Numbered from the stretch's first letter, positions 1 through 6,023 are shown. The stretch: DNA of 6,367 bases from Bacteroidaceae bacterium (GCA_017628775.1 JAGBYN010000055.1:1-6367), one strand, 5' to 3'. Translations and numbers: made by a program. The notes: generated by a model not told the origin, from the sequence alone.

Positions 1-90
1 GACTATGATACAAACGAGGAGATTGAGAATGCCAGCAAACCGCTCTCGCATGCTTCACTGATTAAAAAATATATTTTAGAAAACCTATGA
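1..90 (+). CDS. 3' end of an unidentified gene overlapping the NUDIX gene
   Basis: The reading frame is open from the first base and ends at TGA 88-90, giving 29 C-terminal residues that begin DYDTNEEIENAS and end KKYILENL. Its stop shares the ATGA quadruplet with the NUDIX start at 87-89, the classic arrangement for translationally coupled operon genes. That overlap is the main reason to regard the frame as real. The tail is charged and helix-like with no motif I recognise, so no function is assigned. The rest of the gene lies left of the window. An open frame of 30 codons could occur by chance, so confidence is moderate. Confidence 0.55.
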   Translation, partial: DYDTNEEIENASKPLSHASLIKKYILENL

Positions 91-782
91 CAAACGAAAA
101 TCAATATTGCTACCGCTACCCCCACCCTGCGGTAACTACCGACTGCGTTATCTTCGGATTTGACGGTGAACGCCTGCAAGTGTTGCTCATCGAAAGAGGT
201 ATTGAACCATTCAAGGGTAAATGGGCTTTTCCTGGGGGATTTATAAAAATGGATGAATCTGCCGAAGAGGGTGCTCTGCGTGAATTGCGCGAAGAGACTG
301 GACTGGACAATGCGTACATCGAGCAGTTTCACACCTTCAGCGACCCTAACCGAGACCCGCGCGAAAGAGTCATCACCATTGCCTATCTCGCCCTCGTAAG
401 ACTTCAGGAGGTCAAGGCAGGCGACGATGCTGCAGCAGCCCGCTGGTTCCCGATCGACGAGATTCCCTCCTTGGCATTCGACCACGACTACATCCTGCGA
501 ATCGCCTTGCAACGCCTACGCGAACAACTCCATTTCCAACCTATCGGTTTTGAGCTTCTGCCCGAGAAGTTCACCATGAAGGAACTGCAAACGCTCTACG
601 AATCTATCCTCGGCGTCAGTTTCGACCGCCGCAATTTCTCAAAGAAAATGATGCACCTCGAACTACTCATCGAACTCGACGAAACCGTTTGGCCCACTCG
701 CAAGCGCGAAGCAAAACTCTTTAAGTTCAATAGCGACAAATACGCTGAACTCAAGCAACGAGGCTTCCGCATTGAATTCTAA
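87..782 (+). CDS. NUDIX hydrolase with C-terminal winged helix (NrtR-like regulator)
   Basis: This 231-aa protein has an N-terminal NUDIX domain (about residues 12-150) and a C-terminal winged-helix-like domain (about 155-231). The NUDIX box is complete at residues 51-73: G51, E57, R65-E66, E69-E70 and G72 fit GX5EX7REUXEEXGU, so metal-dependent hydrolysis of an NDP-X compound is possible. The segment [15 protein letters not shown] followed by [10 protein letters not shown] (162-188) matches the DNA-binding helices typical of NrtR/AraR-type regulators. Such proteins sense ADP-ribose or sugar-derived ligands and control NAD or sugar genes. Many NrtR members have decayed NUDIX boxes; this one has not, so it may be an enzyme, a regulator or both. 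The start at 87 overlaps the upstream stop (ATGA), suggesting co-transcription with the gene to its left. The family call is firm; the ligand and regulon cannot be read from the sequence. Confidence 0.92.
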   Translation: MTNENQYCYRYPHPAVTTDCVIFGFDGERLQVLLIERGIEPFKGKWAFPGGFIKMDESAEEGALRELREETGLDNAYIEQFHTFSDPNRDPRERVITIAYLALVRLQEVKAGDDAAAARWFPIDEIPSLAFDHDYILRIALQRLREQLHFQPIGFELLPEKFTMKELQTLYESILGVSFDRRNFSKKMMHLELLIELDETVWPTRKREAKLFKFNSDKYAELKQRGFRIEF

Positions 783-806
783 CACGCGTGCGATAGCAAC
801 AACATC

Positions 807-896
807 ATGGGGATTCCCAAAGAGATTTCTCAAAAAGCACTCAATGACTTACTCGAAACGATGCGCAAGATGATTGAAGATTACACTGCGCATTAA
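807..896 (+). CDS. Possible 29-aa small ORF or eroded gene remnant
   Basis: ATG 807 opens a 29-codon frame ending at TAA 894-896. The product starts MGIPKEISQKAL and ends MIEDYTAH, and is predicted mostly helical and charged. It lies in the same frame as the NUDIX gene, and no stop intervenes between the NUDIX stop at 780-782 and this ATG. It could therefore be an independent micro-gene, a former C-terminal extension cut off by a new stop, or chance. There is no ribosome-binding signal and I recognise no family. Low confidence. Confidence 0.2.
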   Translation: MGIPKEISQKALNDLLETMRKMIEDYTAH

Positions 897-949
897 ATGA
901 TAAGTGAAATAGGCTTTTCACGAAACTGTATCCTTTATAGAATTATTTT

Positions 950-1034
950 CCTGGCGTGAGAATATTTTTTTCAAGCCTTGAAAATAAAATTACCAGGCGT
1001 GAAAATAAAATTTTCAAAGCATGAAAATTTTAGG
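950..1034. repeat. Four tandem ~21.7-bp units, consensus CMAGGCGTGAAAATAAAATT
   Basis: Units begin at 950, 972, 993 and 1015 (steps of 22, 21 and 22). Their cores are CCTGGCGTGA, CAAGCCTTGA, CCAGGCGTGA and CAAAGCATGA, each followed by an A/T-rich tail such as AAATAAAATT. The step is close to two turns of B-DNA, so the cores would sit on one face of the helix. An opposite-strand match to the core (TTTTCACG) lies just upstream near 915-922. Similar GCGTGAAAAT intergenic repeats are, from memory, frequent in Prevotella genomes. They could be a dispersed repeat or an array of protein-binding sites. Confidence 0.75.
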
Positions 1035-1055
1035 AACTAGGAGAACTTTACGCTT

Positions 1056-1118
1056 AACCTCTTAACGAACCGAAAGGTCCTCTCAACCTCTTAACGAACC
1101 GAAGGTTCCTCTTAACCT
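1056..1118 (+). repeat. 29-bp direct repeat in the 5' leader of the ADP-ribosylglycohydrolase gene
   Basis: AACCTCTTAACGAACCGAA occurs identically at 1056-1074 and 1085-1103, exactly 29 bp apart. A degenerate third unit begins with AACCT at 1114, again 29 bp on. Each full unit holds a small hairpin: GAACC-GAA-GGTTC at 1096-1108 is a perfect 5-bp stem, and the first copy is the same with one mismatch and a GAAA loop. The array ends 15 bp before the start codon, so it probably lies in the mRNA leader if transcription starts upstream. Confidence 0.7.
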
Positions 1119-1133
1119 TAAAACCTAAAAACA

Positions 1134-1931
1134 ATGATCGGAAGTATTATAGGCGACATAGTCGGCAGCGTTTACGAATTTAACAACATCAAAACTAAAG
1201 AATTTGAATTCTTCCATCCGCAAGGAAGTTTCACCGATGATAGCATCCTTACAATAGCCACCGCAGATTGGATTTTGAATGGGGGCGAGATCGCAACTTA
1301 TTACGCAAAATATGCAGAACAATATCCTTGGCCAATGGGAGGATATGGCGGCGGATTCAAATTATGGTCCGTCCAAGCAATAACCAAGCAAATCTACAAC
1401 CCCTATAACAGTTATGGTAATGGTTCTGCTATGCGTGTTAGTCCCGTAGCATGGGTGTGCAACACAAAGGAAGAAGTTCTTGCCCTTGCCAAGAAGAGCG
1501 CAGAATGTACCCACAACCATCCCGAAGGCATCAAAGGTGCGCAGGCAACAGCCCTGGCTATTATGATGGCAAGACAAGGACATAGCAAAGAAGAAATACG
1601 CACGGAGATAGAGCAAACGTTTGCCTACAACATTCAATTCACCTGCGACGAAATCCGCCCTACCTACACCTGGGGCAGTTCGTGCCAAGACACCGTTCCA
1701 CAAGCCATCGTTGCATTCCTAGATTCAGAAAACTTTGAAGACGCCATTCGCAACGCAATCTCTATTGGAGGTGATAGCGACACCCTCGGAAGCATCACTG
1801 GCGGCATTGCCGAAGCATTCTTCGGAGTGCCCACAGCGTTACAAGAACAAGCCCTAAATTACCTCCCCGAAGGGTTCAAAAACATCATCATCGAGTTTGA
1901 GAAGCGGTATGGTAGTAAATGCTGTAAATAG
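1134..1931 (+). CDS. ADP-ribosylglycohydrolase (DraG/ARH family)
   Basis: This 265-aa protein is of normal length for the family, which removes ADP-ribose from proteins or small molecules using a two-metal site. Visible motifs, in order, are GDIVGS (7-12), FTDDS (33-37, metal ligands D35 and D36), GNGSAMRVSP (95-104), THNHPEG (126-132) and GGDSDTLGS with a following TGGIAEAFFG (212-231, ligands D214, D216 and T217). All key residues are present, so it should be active. There is no signal peptide, so it is cytosolic. The start ATG at 1134 gives the conserved MIGSIIGD N-terminus and follows an A-rich leader. No ADP-ribosyltransferase partner is seen in the window, so the target is unknown. It may cleave ADP-ribose compounds alongside the upstream NUDIX protein, or serve as an orphan immunity enzyme against ADP-ribosylating toxins. 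Both roles are inference; the family call is secure. Confidence 0.93.
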   Translation: MIGSIIGDIVGSVYEFNNIKTKEFEFFHPQGSFTDDSILTIATADWILNGGEIATYYAKYAEQYPWPMGGYGGGFKLWSVQAITKQIYNPYNSYGNGSAMRVSPVAWVCNTKEEVLALAKKSAECTHNHPEGIKGAQATALAIMMARQGHSKEEIRTEIEQTFAYNIQFTCDEIRPTYTWGSSCQDTVPQAIVAFLDSENFEDAIRNAISIGGDSDTLGSITGGIAEAFFGVPTALQEQALNYLPEGFKNIIIEFEKRYGSKCCK

Positions 1932-1969
1932 TTTTTGAGCAAGAGGCGACCTAACAATCTATATCCTTA

Positions 1970-1995
1970 CCCAACTTTCGCAAATGAAAGTTGGG
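1970..1995 (+). terminator. Perfect inverted repeat after the ADP-ribosylglycohydrolase gene
   Basis: CCCAACTTTC (1970-1979) pairs perfectly with GAAAGTTGGG (1986-1995) around a 6-base loop, 38 bp after the stop codon. Position and stem strength suit a transcription end or RNA-stabilising hairpin. No run of T follows (CGAAAAAC comes next), so it is not a canonical intrinsic terminator. It could also be an operator for the downstream membrane-protein gene. Confidence 0.5.
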
Positions 1996-2063
1996 CGAAA
2001 AACTAATCTTGGCACGAAAATCGCTATTAGTAAAATGTTAACCTTTATCAACAAAATTTTAGT

Positions 2064-2765
2064 ATGAACATGAACGAACAACTGAAAGGCATTCTCATTT
2101 TGCTCGCAATACTTTTAGCGTGCTCAACCAGTATTTACCTTATTATCATCAACATCCTTCATCCCATAGCCTTTTTATTTGTCCTATTCGGATGTTATCC
2201 TTGGTGCAAAGTTATTTGGGACACGTATAACAGAGAGAAACGCAAGCCTACAAGAATTATGAAGAAAATATTGCCAAAATTTGGGTTCTCCATAGAAAAT
2301 ACAGAATGGGATAAGGAACATAACTTAATGAGAATCTTTGGTGTTTATCAGGATGACAAATTCGTAATAGATGCTTCTCCAGAATATCTGTACATTAATA
2401 TTTATGACTTAGCGTGGCATAGTATTAAGTCAACAGACCCTTCTATGCGTCAATATTTGGAAGCACTTAACGACACGAATGCAGTACACCCCAACATGTC
2501 TGTAATTATGGGTGACCCCGATGAAAATGACATGCGAGATATCTTCACTGCAAGTAAAACTCTAATCCCCGAATTTCAACCTCACATATATCTGGAGAGT
2601 CTCATGTGTGATATGCTGAACTGCAAAAGGACTTTTATAGAAAATGTTCAAAAAGACCGTCCCTGGCTCAAAGCAAAAAGAGGACCTATCGGATTTAACA
2701 CATCAAACGAACAAGAAACTCCCGCAAAAACAAAGGTTACAGGATTTGCTGCTCATGCAGAATAA
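2064..2765 (+). CDS. Membrane-anchored protein with possible YbjN-like domain
   Basis: This is a 233-aa protein of unknown function. Two hydrophobic segments at about residues 8-30 and 32-52 form a short hairpin anchor, followed by a basic stretch (NREKRKPTR, 56-64). That charge placement suggests a cytoplasmic C-terminal domain. Residues 66-197 have alternating strands and helices. The pattern, with strands near 86-94, 98-104 and 108-114, a polar turn, strand 145-150 and late helices, resembles the YbjN/secretion-chaperone-like fold by eye only. The last 35 residues are low-complexity and probably disordered. ATG 2064 and ATG 2070 are both usable starts; the first is annotated. It stands alone between two spacers of more than 130 bp. 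The coding call is strong; the domain suggestion is weak. Confidence 0.8.
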   Translation: MNMNEQLKGILILLAILLACSTSIYLIIINILHPIAFLFVLFGCYPWCKVIWDTYNREKRKPTRIMKKILPKFGFSIENTEWDKEHNLMRIFGVYQDDKFVIDASPEYLYINIYDLAWHSIKSTDPSMRQYLEALNDTNAVHPNMSVIMGDPDENDMRDIFTASKTLIPEFQPHIYLESLMCDMLNCKRTFIENVQKDRPWLKAKRGPIGFNTSNEQETPAKTKVTGFAAHAE

Positions 2766-2921
2766 CTAAAAAACTGTTTCATTTATATCGTTTCGTTTTT
2801 TACAGAGCAAAACCAGGCAAATATCTCAAATACGCCATGATGGCTAATTAGGTGATACACTACTGCTTACAGAGAGTATGCATAGTAGAACAACAAATAA
2901 TTTATCACACATCTATCTATA

Positions 2922-3215
2922 ATGAAGAAGATTATAATAATCCTCATGTCGGGGATCATATTAATACCTATATTGATTTCTATTTTGATACTTAAAAATA
3001 TTAGAATTAGAGTTTGGCATTTCTTTAATGGGAAAACAAAATTATATAGCGTAATACCCGATAATAAGATCGACCAATTGTTTACAGCATGCGTAAATTA
3101 TTTGGTAATAGTTGCTAATTATATTGGGATGACCTATAATGAAATTAATATTTGGATATTCTGTATTATTTGGCCGTTGATTACTTTAGTATTATTTGTA
3201 TTAGCAATCATTTAG
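2922..3215 (+). CDS. Small two-TM membrane protein, unknown function
   Basis: This is a 97-aa protein with an N-terminal hydrophobic segment (about 3-25) and a second at the C-terminus (about 76-97). Between them is a soluble loop of about 50 residues carrying a basic patch (28-40) and the stretch FTACVNYLVIVANYIGMTYN (54-73). The layout of a helix, then GMTYNEINIW, then a terminal TM matches small Bacteroidetes membrane proteins I recall only as hypothetical. Base composition is striking: a hand count gives 78 G/C in 294 bases (about 27%), far below the NUDIX gene (57% in 121-180). This suggests separate acquisition. It starts at ATG 2922 with no Shine-Dalgarno. A two-TM protein of this size could be an immunity protein, holin-like or a small regulator; nothing here decides. 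Confidence 0.72.
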   Translation: MKKIIIILMSGIILIPILISILILKNIRIRVWHFFNGKTKLYSVIPDNKIDQLFTACVNYLVIVANYIGMTYNEINIWIFCIIWPLITLVLFVLAII

Positions 3216-3279
3216 ACAAACAAACATCAATAAAAAGACAGGAGGAAAAGCATAGTGTCCTGATTTTTATATAGAAGCG

Positions 3280-3315
3280 AAAACCCAAACGAAAGTTCCT
3301 CCCATTTTGGGTTTT
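3280..3315. terminator. Hairpin, possible bidirectional terminator
   Basis: AAAACCCAAA (3280-3289) pairs perfectly with TTTGGGTTTT (3306-3315) around a 16-base loop, 64 bp after the small membrane gene. The stem ends in TTTT on either strand, so it could weakly terminate from both sides. The loop contains AACGAAAGTTCCTCCC, whose pattern echoes the AACCGAAGGTTCCTCTT hairpin repeats at 1097-1113. Only three G/C pairs support the stem, so it would be a weak terminator. Confidence 0.45.
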
Positions 3316-3366
3316 AACACCAGCCTCAATATTTTTTCGCACCGTGTTCTCTAAAGAAACCGTCTT

Positions 3367-3402
3367 TTTGGAATACGAACCCAAAAGAAAATCTTAACTT
3401 TG
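3367..3402 (+). promoter_or_regulatory. Bacteroidetes-type promoter for the 718-aa gene
   Basis: TAACTTTG at 3395-3402 is an exact TAnnTTTG -7 box. A TTTG at 3367-3370 is the best -33 candidate. The gap is 24 bp, longer than the usual 19-21, so the -33 assignment is less sure than the -7. Transcription would start near 3409, leaving a leader of roughly 55-60 nt before ATG 3467. It is the only exact -7 box I noticed in an intergenic region of this window. Confidence 0.5.
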
Positions 3403-3466
3403 AGGAATAAATAAAATGGAAGTGGAATAACAGCAAAATACGTCCACGATTTAGCACAAAAAAACT

Positions 3467-5623
3467 ATGAAAACTCAGAGAGGGGATCTATTCAAAAAAG
3501 ACTTACTGGAGCTGATCCACGATTTCAATTATACACCTGTCGAACCAAAATCAATTAATTCAAACCTAAGTTCTTTACTGCCTGCCATCAATGCGTTGAT
3601 GATACACTCTTTGGATCAATGGTTTGTAACAGAAGGACAAGAATTTTCACAGGAATATCGTCGCAAAACCGACTTACGCTTTTGTTTAACCGTAGGTGTA
3701 GGCGCCGCATGGTTTTACTACTTTCAGAGACCAAAGGTGAAAACCGCAGATGATTTGTTCAACCTCATGGCTTCGCCTCGCGGAGAAGATGCCATGGATG
3801 AATACATTGAAGACGCCGTTGGGCTTTGGTTCTCAAGTGAATCCGACAAACATTCCCAATGGTTGGCACTCTGCGATTGCTGCTACGATATGGCATTACG
3901 CCACTTTGATTTATCAATCCCCGAACATCGAGACTATGCTTGCCTTGTTGCCATGAATGCTGGAGCTATCATTGGTCTTTACATGATAGAGAAAATAAAA
4001 GTAAAGGCGAAGTATATGGGAGAATTTGCTTGGAACGAAGACATGTGGAACCATCTTTTTCCGGCAAGCGACCAACATTCGAAGCAAACACCATTGGATC
4101 ATTGGACAGCCATGTGTCTTGAAAGTGGAATACCCATCGATGGCAATATCATTTCATCGCACAAGAATGATGCTTCTGAACCCCAGGTGGACTGTTACCA
4201 CAAAGTTATCTTCAATGACAACGCCAATGTTCAAACCATTTTTCATATTGATGATAATAGCCCCCAAGCAGTGGTTACAATACCACGTCTTGAAACCTCA
4301 AATTCGCACTTCCTTATTATAGATAAAGTGTACGAACGTGCCAATGGTCTAGAAGCTTCAATCAAAGCCCATTTCGCTGACGACCCCGACACGCAGATCA
4401 CATTCTACGACACGGAATACCTAAAAAACCACAACCAGTACTTTCCAGAAAATCTCTATGCATTCGACCTTTACGGAATGGGTTACAACGTGAATGCCGT
4501 ACCGGAATCTCGAAAGCAGGCAGCAAACGAAAAGCCACTTTATTCTTTTATTCAGTTTGATGAGTCACACCCTGAAATTTGCCATTTCAGAGCGCCCATT
4601 AAAGAAGTCTTTCTTGATTTTGAAATCAAATCACCAACATTCTTTGAAGTCGGAATTGAAATACCTTACCAAGAAATCTTTGTTGGGAAGAAGCACCGCT
4701 TATCGCTTTTCATCCCGATGCATCAAATGAAGGAAAAAATAAAGGACTTTCACAAAGGCTCACCCATCGAGGGCACAATCATTCTGATGGGCAAAATGCG
4801 AATGGAGATGAGCATGGACGAACGTCCCAGCGAAGAAGTGCATTCCTTCACTCCACTCACCCAGCGAGGAACACCCCGATGCTTCACCCACAGATGCAAA
4901 CCATCAGAGGCAGGCACAGAGATGAGCGCAGCCGAGCGCCAGGAATTCGCAAAAAAATTGATGAGTCAGTTTTTAGGTCAGAGATTAGAAGAGCCCCACA
5001 ATGATGAGTTACCCGACATCATCACTTCGCGCCGAGGTGCCATATGGGTTAAGAGCGACGAAGATTACCGTGCCGCGGAACGATTCAAAACGGAAGACAT
5101 CTTCCATGCGTTGTCATACAGCTACCAGATGGGACGCTTTCCCATTATGGTTTATGTTTCGCTCTACGACACCATGGGCAACCCATGCCAATGGCTAAAG
5201 GGTGGTACTTATACCGCACAGCTACATTATGGCTCTATGTATCCAGGTCAACGCATGGAGCCGCGCGATTCATACGAACCAGAGGTCCTCTCGCAGATTC
5301 TTCTCGAAGCATACCAAAACAGCCACACTTTCCCGCTCTGTAAGGTACTTCACAAGAACCTCTATATGACATCGCATCATCTAATCGATCCTATTATCAC
5401 TCGAGATGAATTCCTGCTTTATCTTAATAGAGAGTTTCAAGCGAACCGCCAATCTGACAAAGGGAACATACAGGCAGACCTTCTTATTGACAAACAAACG
5501 TCTTTACCCTACCTGCTACTAACAACCCCTGAAGGCAACGTTGACCGTGTGGACTTCACAATACGACATAACCTCATCACGGAAATCCACATCAGCAATG
5601 TGAAACGCAAGAAGACAGTTTAG
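3467..5623 (+). CDS. Large multidomain cytoplasmic protein of unknown function
   Basis: This is a 718-aa protein with no signal peptide or obvious TM segment. Three parts can be told apart. Residues 1-230 are mainly helical, with Trp/Cys/Tyr-rich stretches (72-86, 131-142, 157-174). Residues 243-450 are strand-rich: FDLYGMGYNV (333-342), then FRAPIKEV...FFEVGIEIP, RLSLFIP and PIEGTIILMGKM (374-444). These resemble an OB-like domain I recall from other uncharacterised Bacteroidales proteins. Residues 605-710 look NTF2/SnoaL-like: helices 605-617, DEFLLYLNREF (647-657), then strands ADLLID, PYLLLTT, VDFTIR and ITEIHIS. A linker at 450-520 is polar. No catalytic motif is apparent. The ATG at 3467 follows an A-rich leader behind a -7 promoter box and gives a frame that stays open throughout. 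Domain suggestions come from pattern reading only; the coding call is firm. Confidence 0.85.
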   Translation: MKTQRGDLFKKDLLELIHDFNYTPVEPKSINSNLSSLLPAINALMIHSLDQWFVTEGQEFSQEYRRKTDLRFCLTVGVGAAWFYYFQRPKVKTADDLFNLMASPRGEDAMDEYIEDAVGLWFSSESDKHSQWLALCDCCYDMALRHFDLSIPEHRDYACLVAMNAGAIIGLYMIEKIKVKAKYMGEFAWNEDMWNHLFPASDQHSKQTPLDHWTAMCLESGIPIDGNIISSHKNDASEPQVDCYHKVIFNDNANVQTIFHIDDNSPQAVVTIPRLETSNSHFLIIDKVYERANGLEASIKAHFADDPDTQITFYDTEYLKNHNQYFPENLYAFDLYGMGYNVNAVPESRKQAANEKPLYSFIQFDESHPEICHFRAPIKEVFLDFEIKSPTFFEVGIEIPYQEIFVGKKHRLSLFIPMHQMKEKIKDFHKGSPIEGTIILMGKMRMEMSMDERPSEEVHSFTPLTQRGTPRCFTHRCKPSEAGTEMSAAERQEFAKKLMSQFLGQRLEEPHNDELPDIITSRRGAIWVKSDEDYRAAERFKTEDIFHALSYSYQMGRFPIMVYVSLYDTMGNPCQWLKGGTYTAQLHYGSMYPGQRMEPRDSYEPEVLSQILLEAYQNSHTFPLCKVLHKNLYMTSHHLIDPIITRDEFLLYLNREFQANRQSDKGNIQADLLIDKQTSLPYLLLTTPEGNVDRVDFTIRHNLITEIHISNVKRKKTV

Positions 5624-5680
5624 TTTTAAGGTTGTAAGGTCATGCAGACTAAGAACCTTAAAAACTTTGAAGACCTTACA
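5624..5680 (+). repeat. Interlocked inverted repeats just after the 718-aa gene
   Basis: TTTTAAGGTT (5624-5633, starting at the base after the stop codon) pairs with AACCTTAAAA (5654-5663). TGTAAGGTC (5633-5641) pairs with GACCTTACA (5672-5680). The arm order A-B-A'-B' means the two stems overlap and are either alternatives or form an H-type pseudoknot. There is no U-tract, so a plain intrinsic terminator is unlikely. The arms are AAGGTT/AACCTT words, so part of the pairing may reflect low-complexity repeats. Confidence 0.5.
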
Positions 5681-5704
5681 CTCTGCCTAGCCTCAACACC
5701 TCAG

Positions 5705-5732
5705 AACCGTATAACCTCATAACCTAAAACCT
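5705..5732 (+). repeat. 8-bp periodic AACCT tract before the 51-aa gene
   Basis: AACC words begin at 5705, 5713, 5721 and 5728 (steps 8, 8 and 7), reading AACCGTAT, AACCTCAT, AACCTAAA, ACCTCT. The tract ends 7 bp before ATG 5740 and closely resembles the AACCTTAAAACCTAAAAAC leader before ATG 1134. It replaces any Shine-Dalgarno at this start. Confidence 0.5.
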
Positions 5733-5739
5733 CTCCCCT

Positions 5740-5895
5740 ATGAAAATCCCAGGAGTAACCTTTTCTTGGAAGCGTGCTTTAGGCATCACCAAGGTCAAAC
5801 AACAAATTTCCAAAAAGACGGGGATTCCCCTCACCAGAGGTGGACTTGAACGCAAAATTGGCGCCGCAATTATCAAGGCAATCTTTAAGAAATAG
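5740..5895 (+). CDS. Short, strongly basic 51-aa protein
   Basis: ATG 5740 to TAG 5893-5895 encodes 51 residues, beginning MKIPGVTFSWKRALGITKVK and including KKTGIPLTRGGLERKIG (25-41). It has 10 Lys, 3 Arg and a single acidic residue (Glu37), a net charge near +12. The first half suits a helix around KRALGITKVKQQIS. The second half, ending GAAIIKAIFKK (41-51), could form an amphipathic helix. I recall a family of small Bacteroidetes hypothetical proteins with the same pattern (GIT-K-KQ-IS-TGIP-T--G-ERKIG); its function is unknown. The basic charge suggests nucleic-acid or membrane binding. It follows the 718-aa gene by 116 bp with its own AACCT-type leader, so it may be separately expressed. 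The good composition and recalled family pattern support it despite its length. Confidence 0.65.
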   Translation: MKIPGVTFSWKRALGITKVKQQISKKTGIPLTRGGLERKIGAAIIKAIFKK

Positions 5896-5922
5896 TTTAA
5901 GGGCGTCACGTTATTGCTTCGC

Positions 5923-5955
5923 ACTCTGTTTCTCCACAGAGTTGTCTTCTATTTT
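5923..5955 (+). terminator. Likely terminator of the 51-aa gene
   Basis: ACTCTGT (5923-5929) pairs perfectly with ACAGAGT (5936-5942) around a 6-base loop, followed by the T-rich tail TGTCTTCTATTTTT. It lies 27 bp after the stop of the 51-aa gene. The stem is short and the T-run is interrupted, so it is probably a modest terminator. Confidence 0.5.
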
Positions 5956-5966
5956 TACTTACCATC

Positions 5967-6023
5967 AGCACTCGAAACGACGGCTTGTAGATGCTCCTTG
6001 GAGCGGAGACGGTTTCGGGTGCT
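5967..6023. other. 12-bp stem with internal hairpin (candidate structured RNA)
   Basis: AGCACTCGAAAC (5967-5978) pairs with GTTTCGGGTGCT (6012-6023): eleven Watson-Crick pairs and one T-G wobble as plus-strand RNA. Inside the 33-base loop lies a further 4-bp hairpin, GCTC-CTTG-GAGC (5993-6004). An A/T-rich stretch (AATTTTATATT) follows. It may be a non-coding RNA element, a second terminator or a mobile-element relic. Confidence 0.45.

Larger units (their letters stand above)
783..1133. other. 351-bp gene-poor spacer with repeats
   Basis: The stretch between the NUDIX stop and the ADP-ribosylglycohydrolase start holds no convincing gene. It contains a 29-codon open frame (807-896), four tandem units of about 21.7 bp (950-1034) and a 29-bp direct repeat (1056-1118). 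No TAnnTTTG promoter box was seen, so whether the next gene has its own promoter here is unresolved. The last 80 bases are rich in AACCT words on the plus strand. Confidence 0.7.

Noticed and set aside
3..512. 169-codon open frame on the minus strand across the NUDIX gene
   Set aside because: It is antisense to a gene with an intact NUDIX box, and its translation shows no recognisable motif.
950..1034. CRISPR array
   Set aside because: Units are about 22 bp with degenerate sequence throughout and no distinct spacers or cas genes.
1362..1703. Minus-strand open frame within the ADP-ribosylglycohydrolase gene
   Set aside because: Shadow frame of a strongly conserved coding sequence with no family resemblance.
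2834..2888. Small palindrome GCCATGATGGC and the imperfect CTACTGC/GCATAGTAG pair before the small membrane gene
   Set aside because: Short or bulged stems of this size are expected by chance and no promoter box accompanies them.
3239..3262. AGGAGG ribosome-binding-like sequence and CAGGA/TCCTG stem after the small membrane gene
   Set aside because: No open frame follows the AGGAGG (a GTG at 3255 stops after two codons), and a 5-bp stem with a 14-base loop is too weak to call a terminator.
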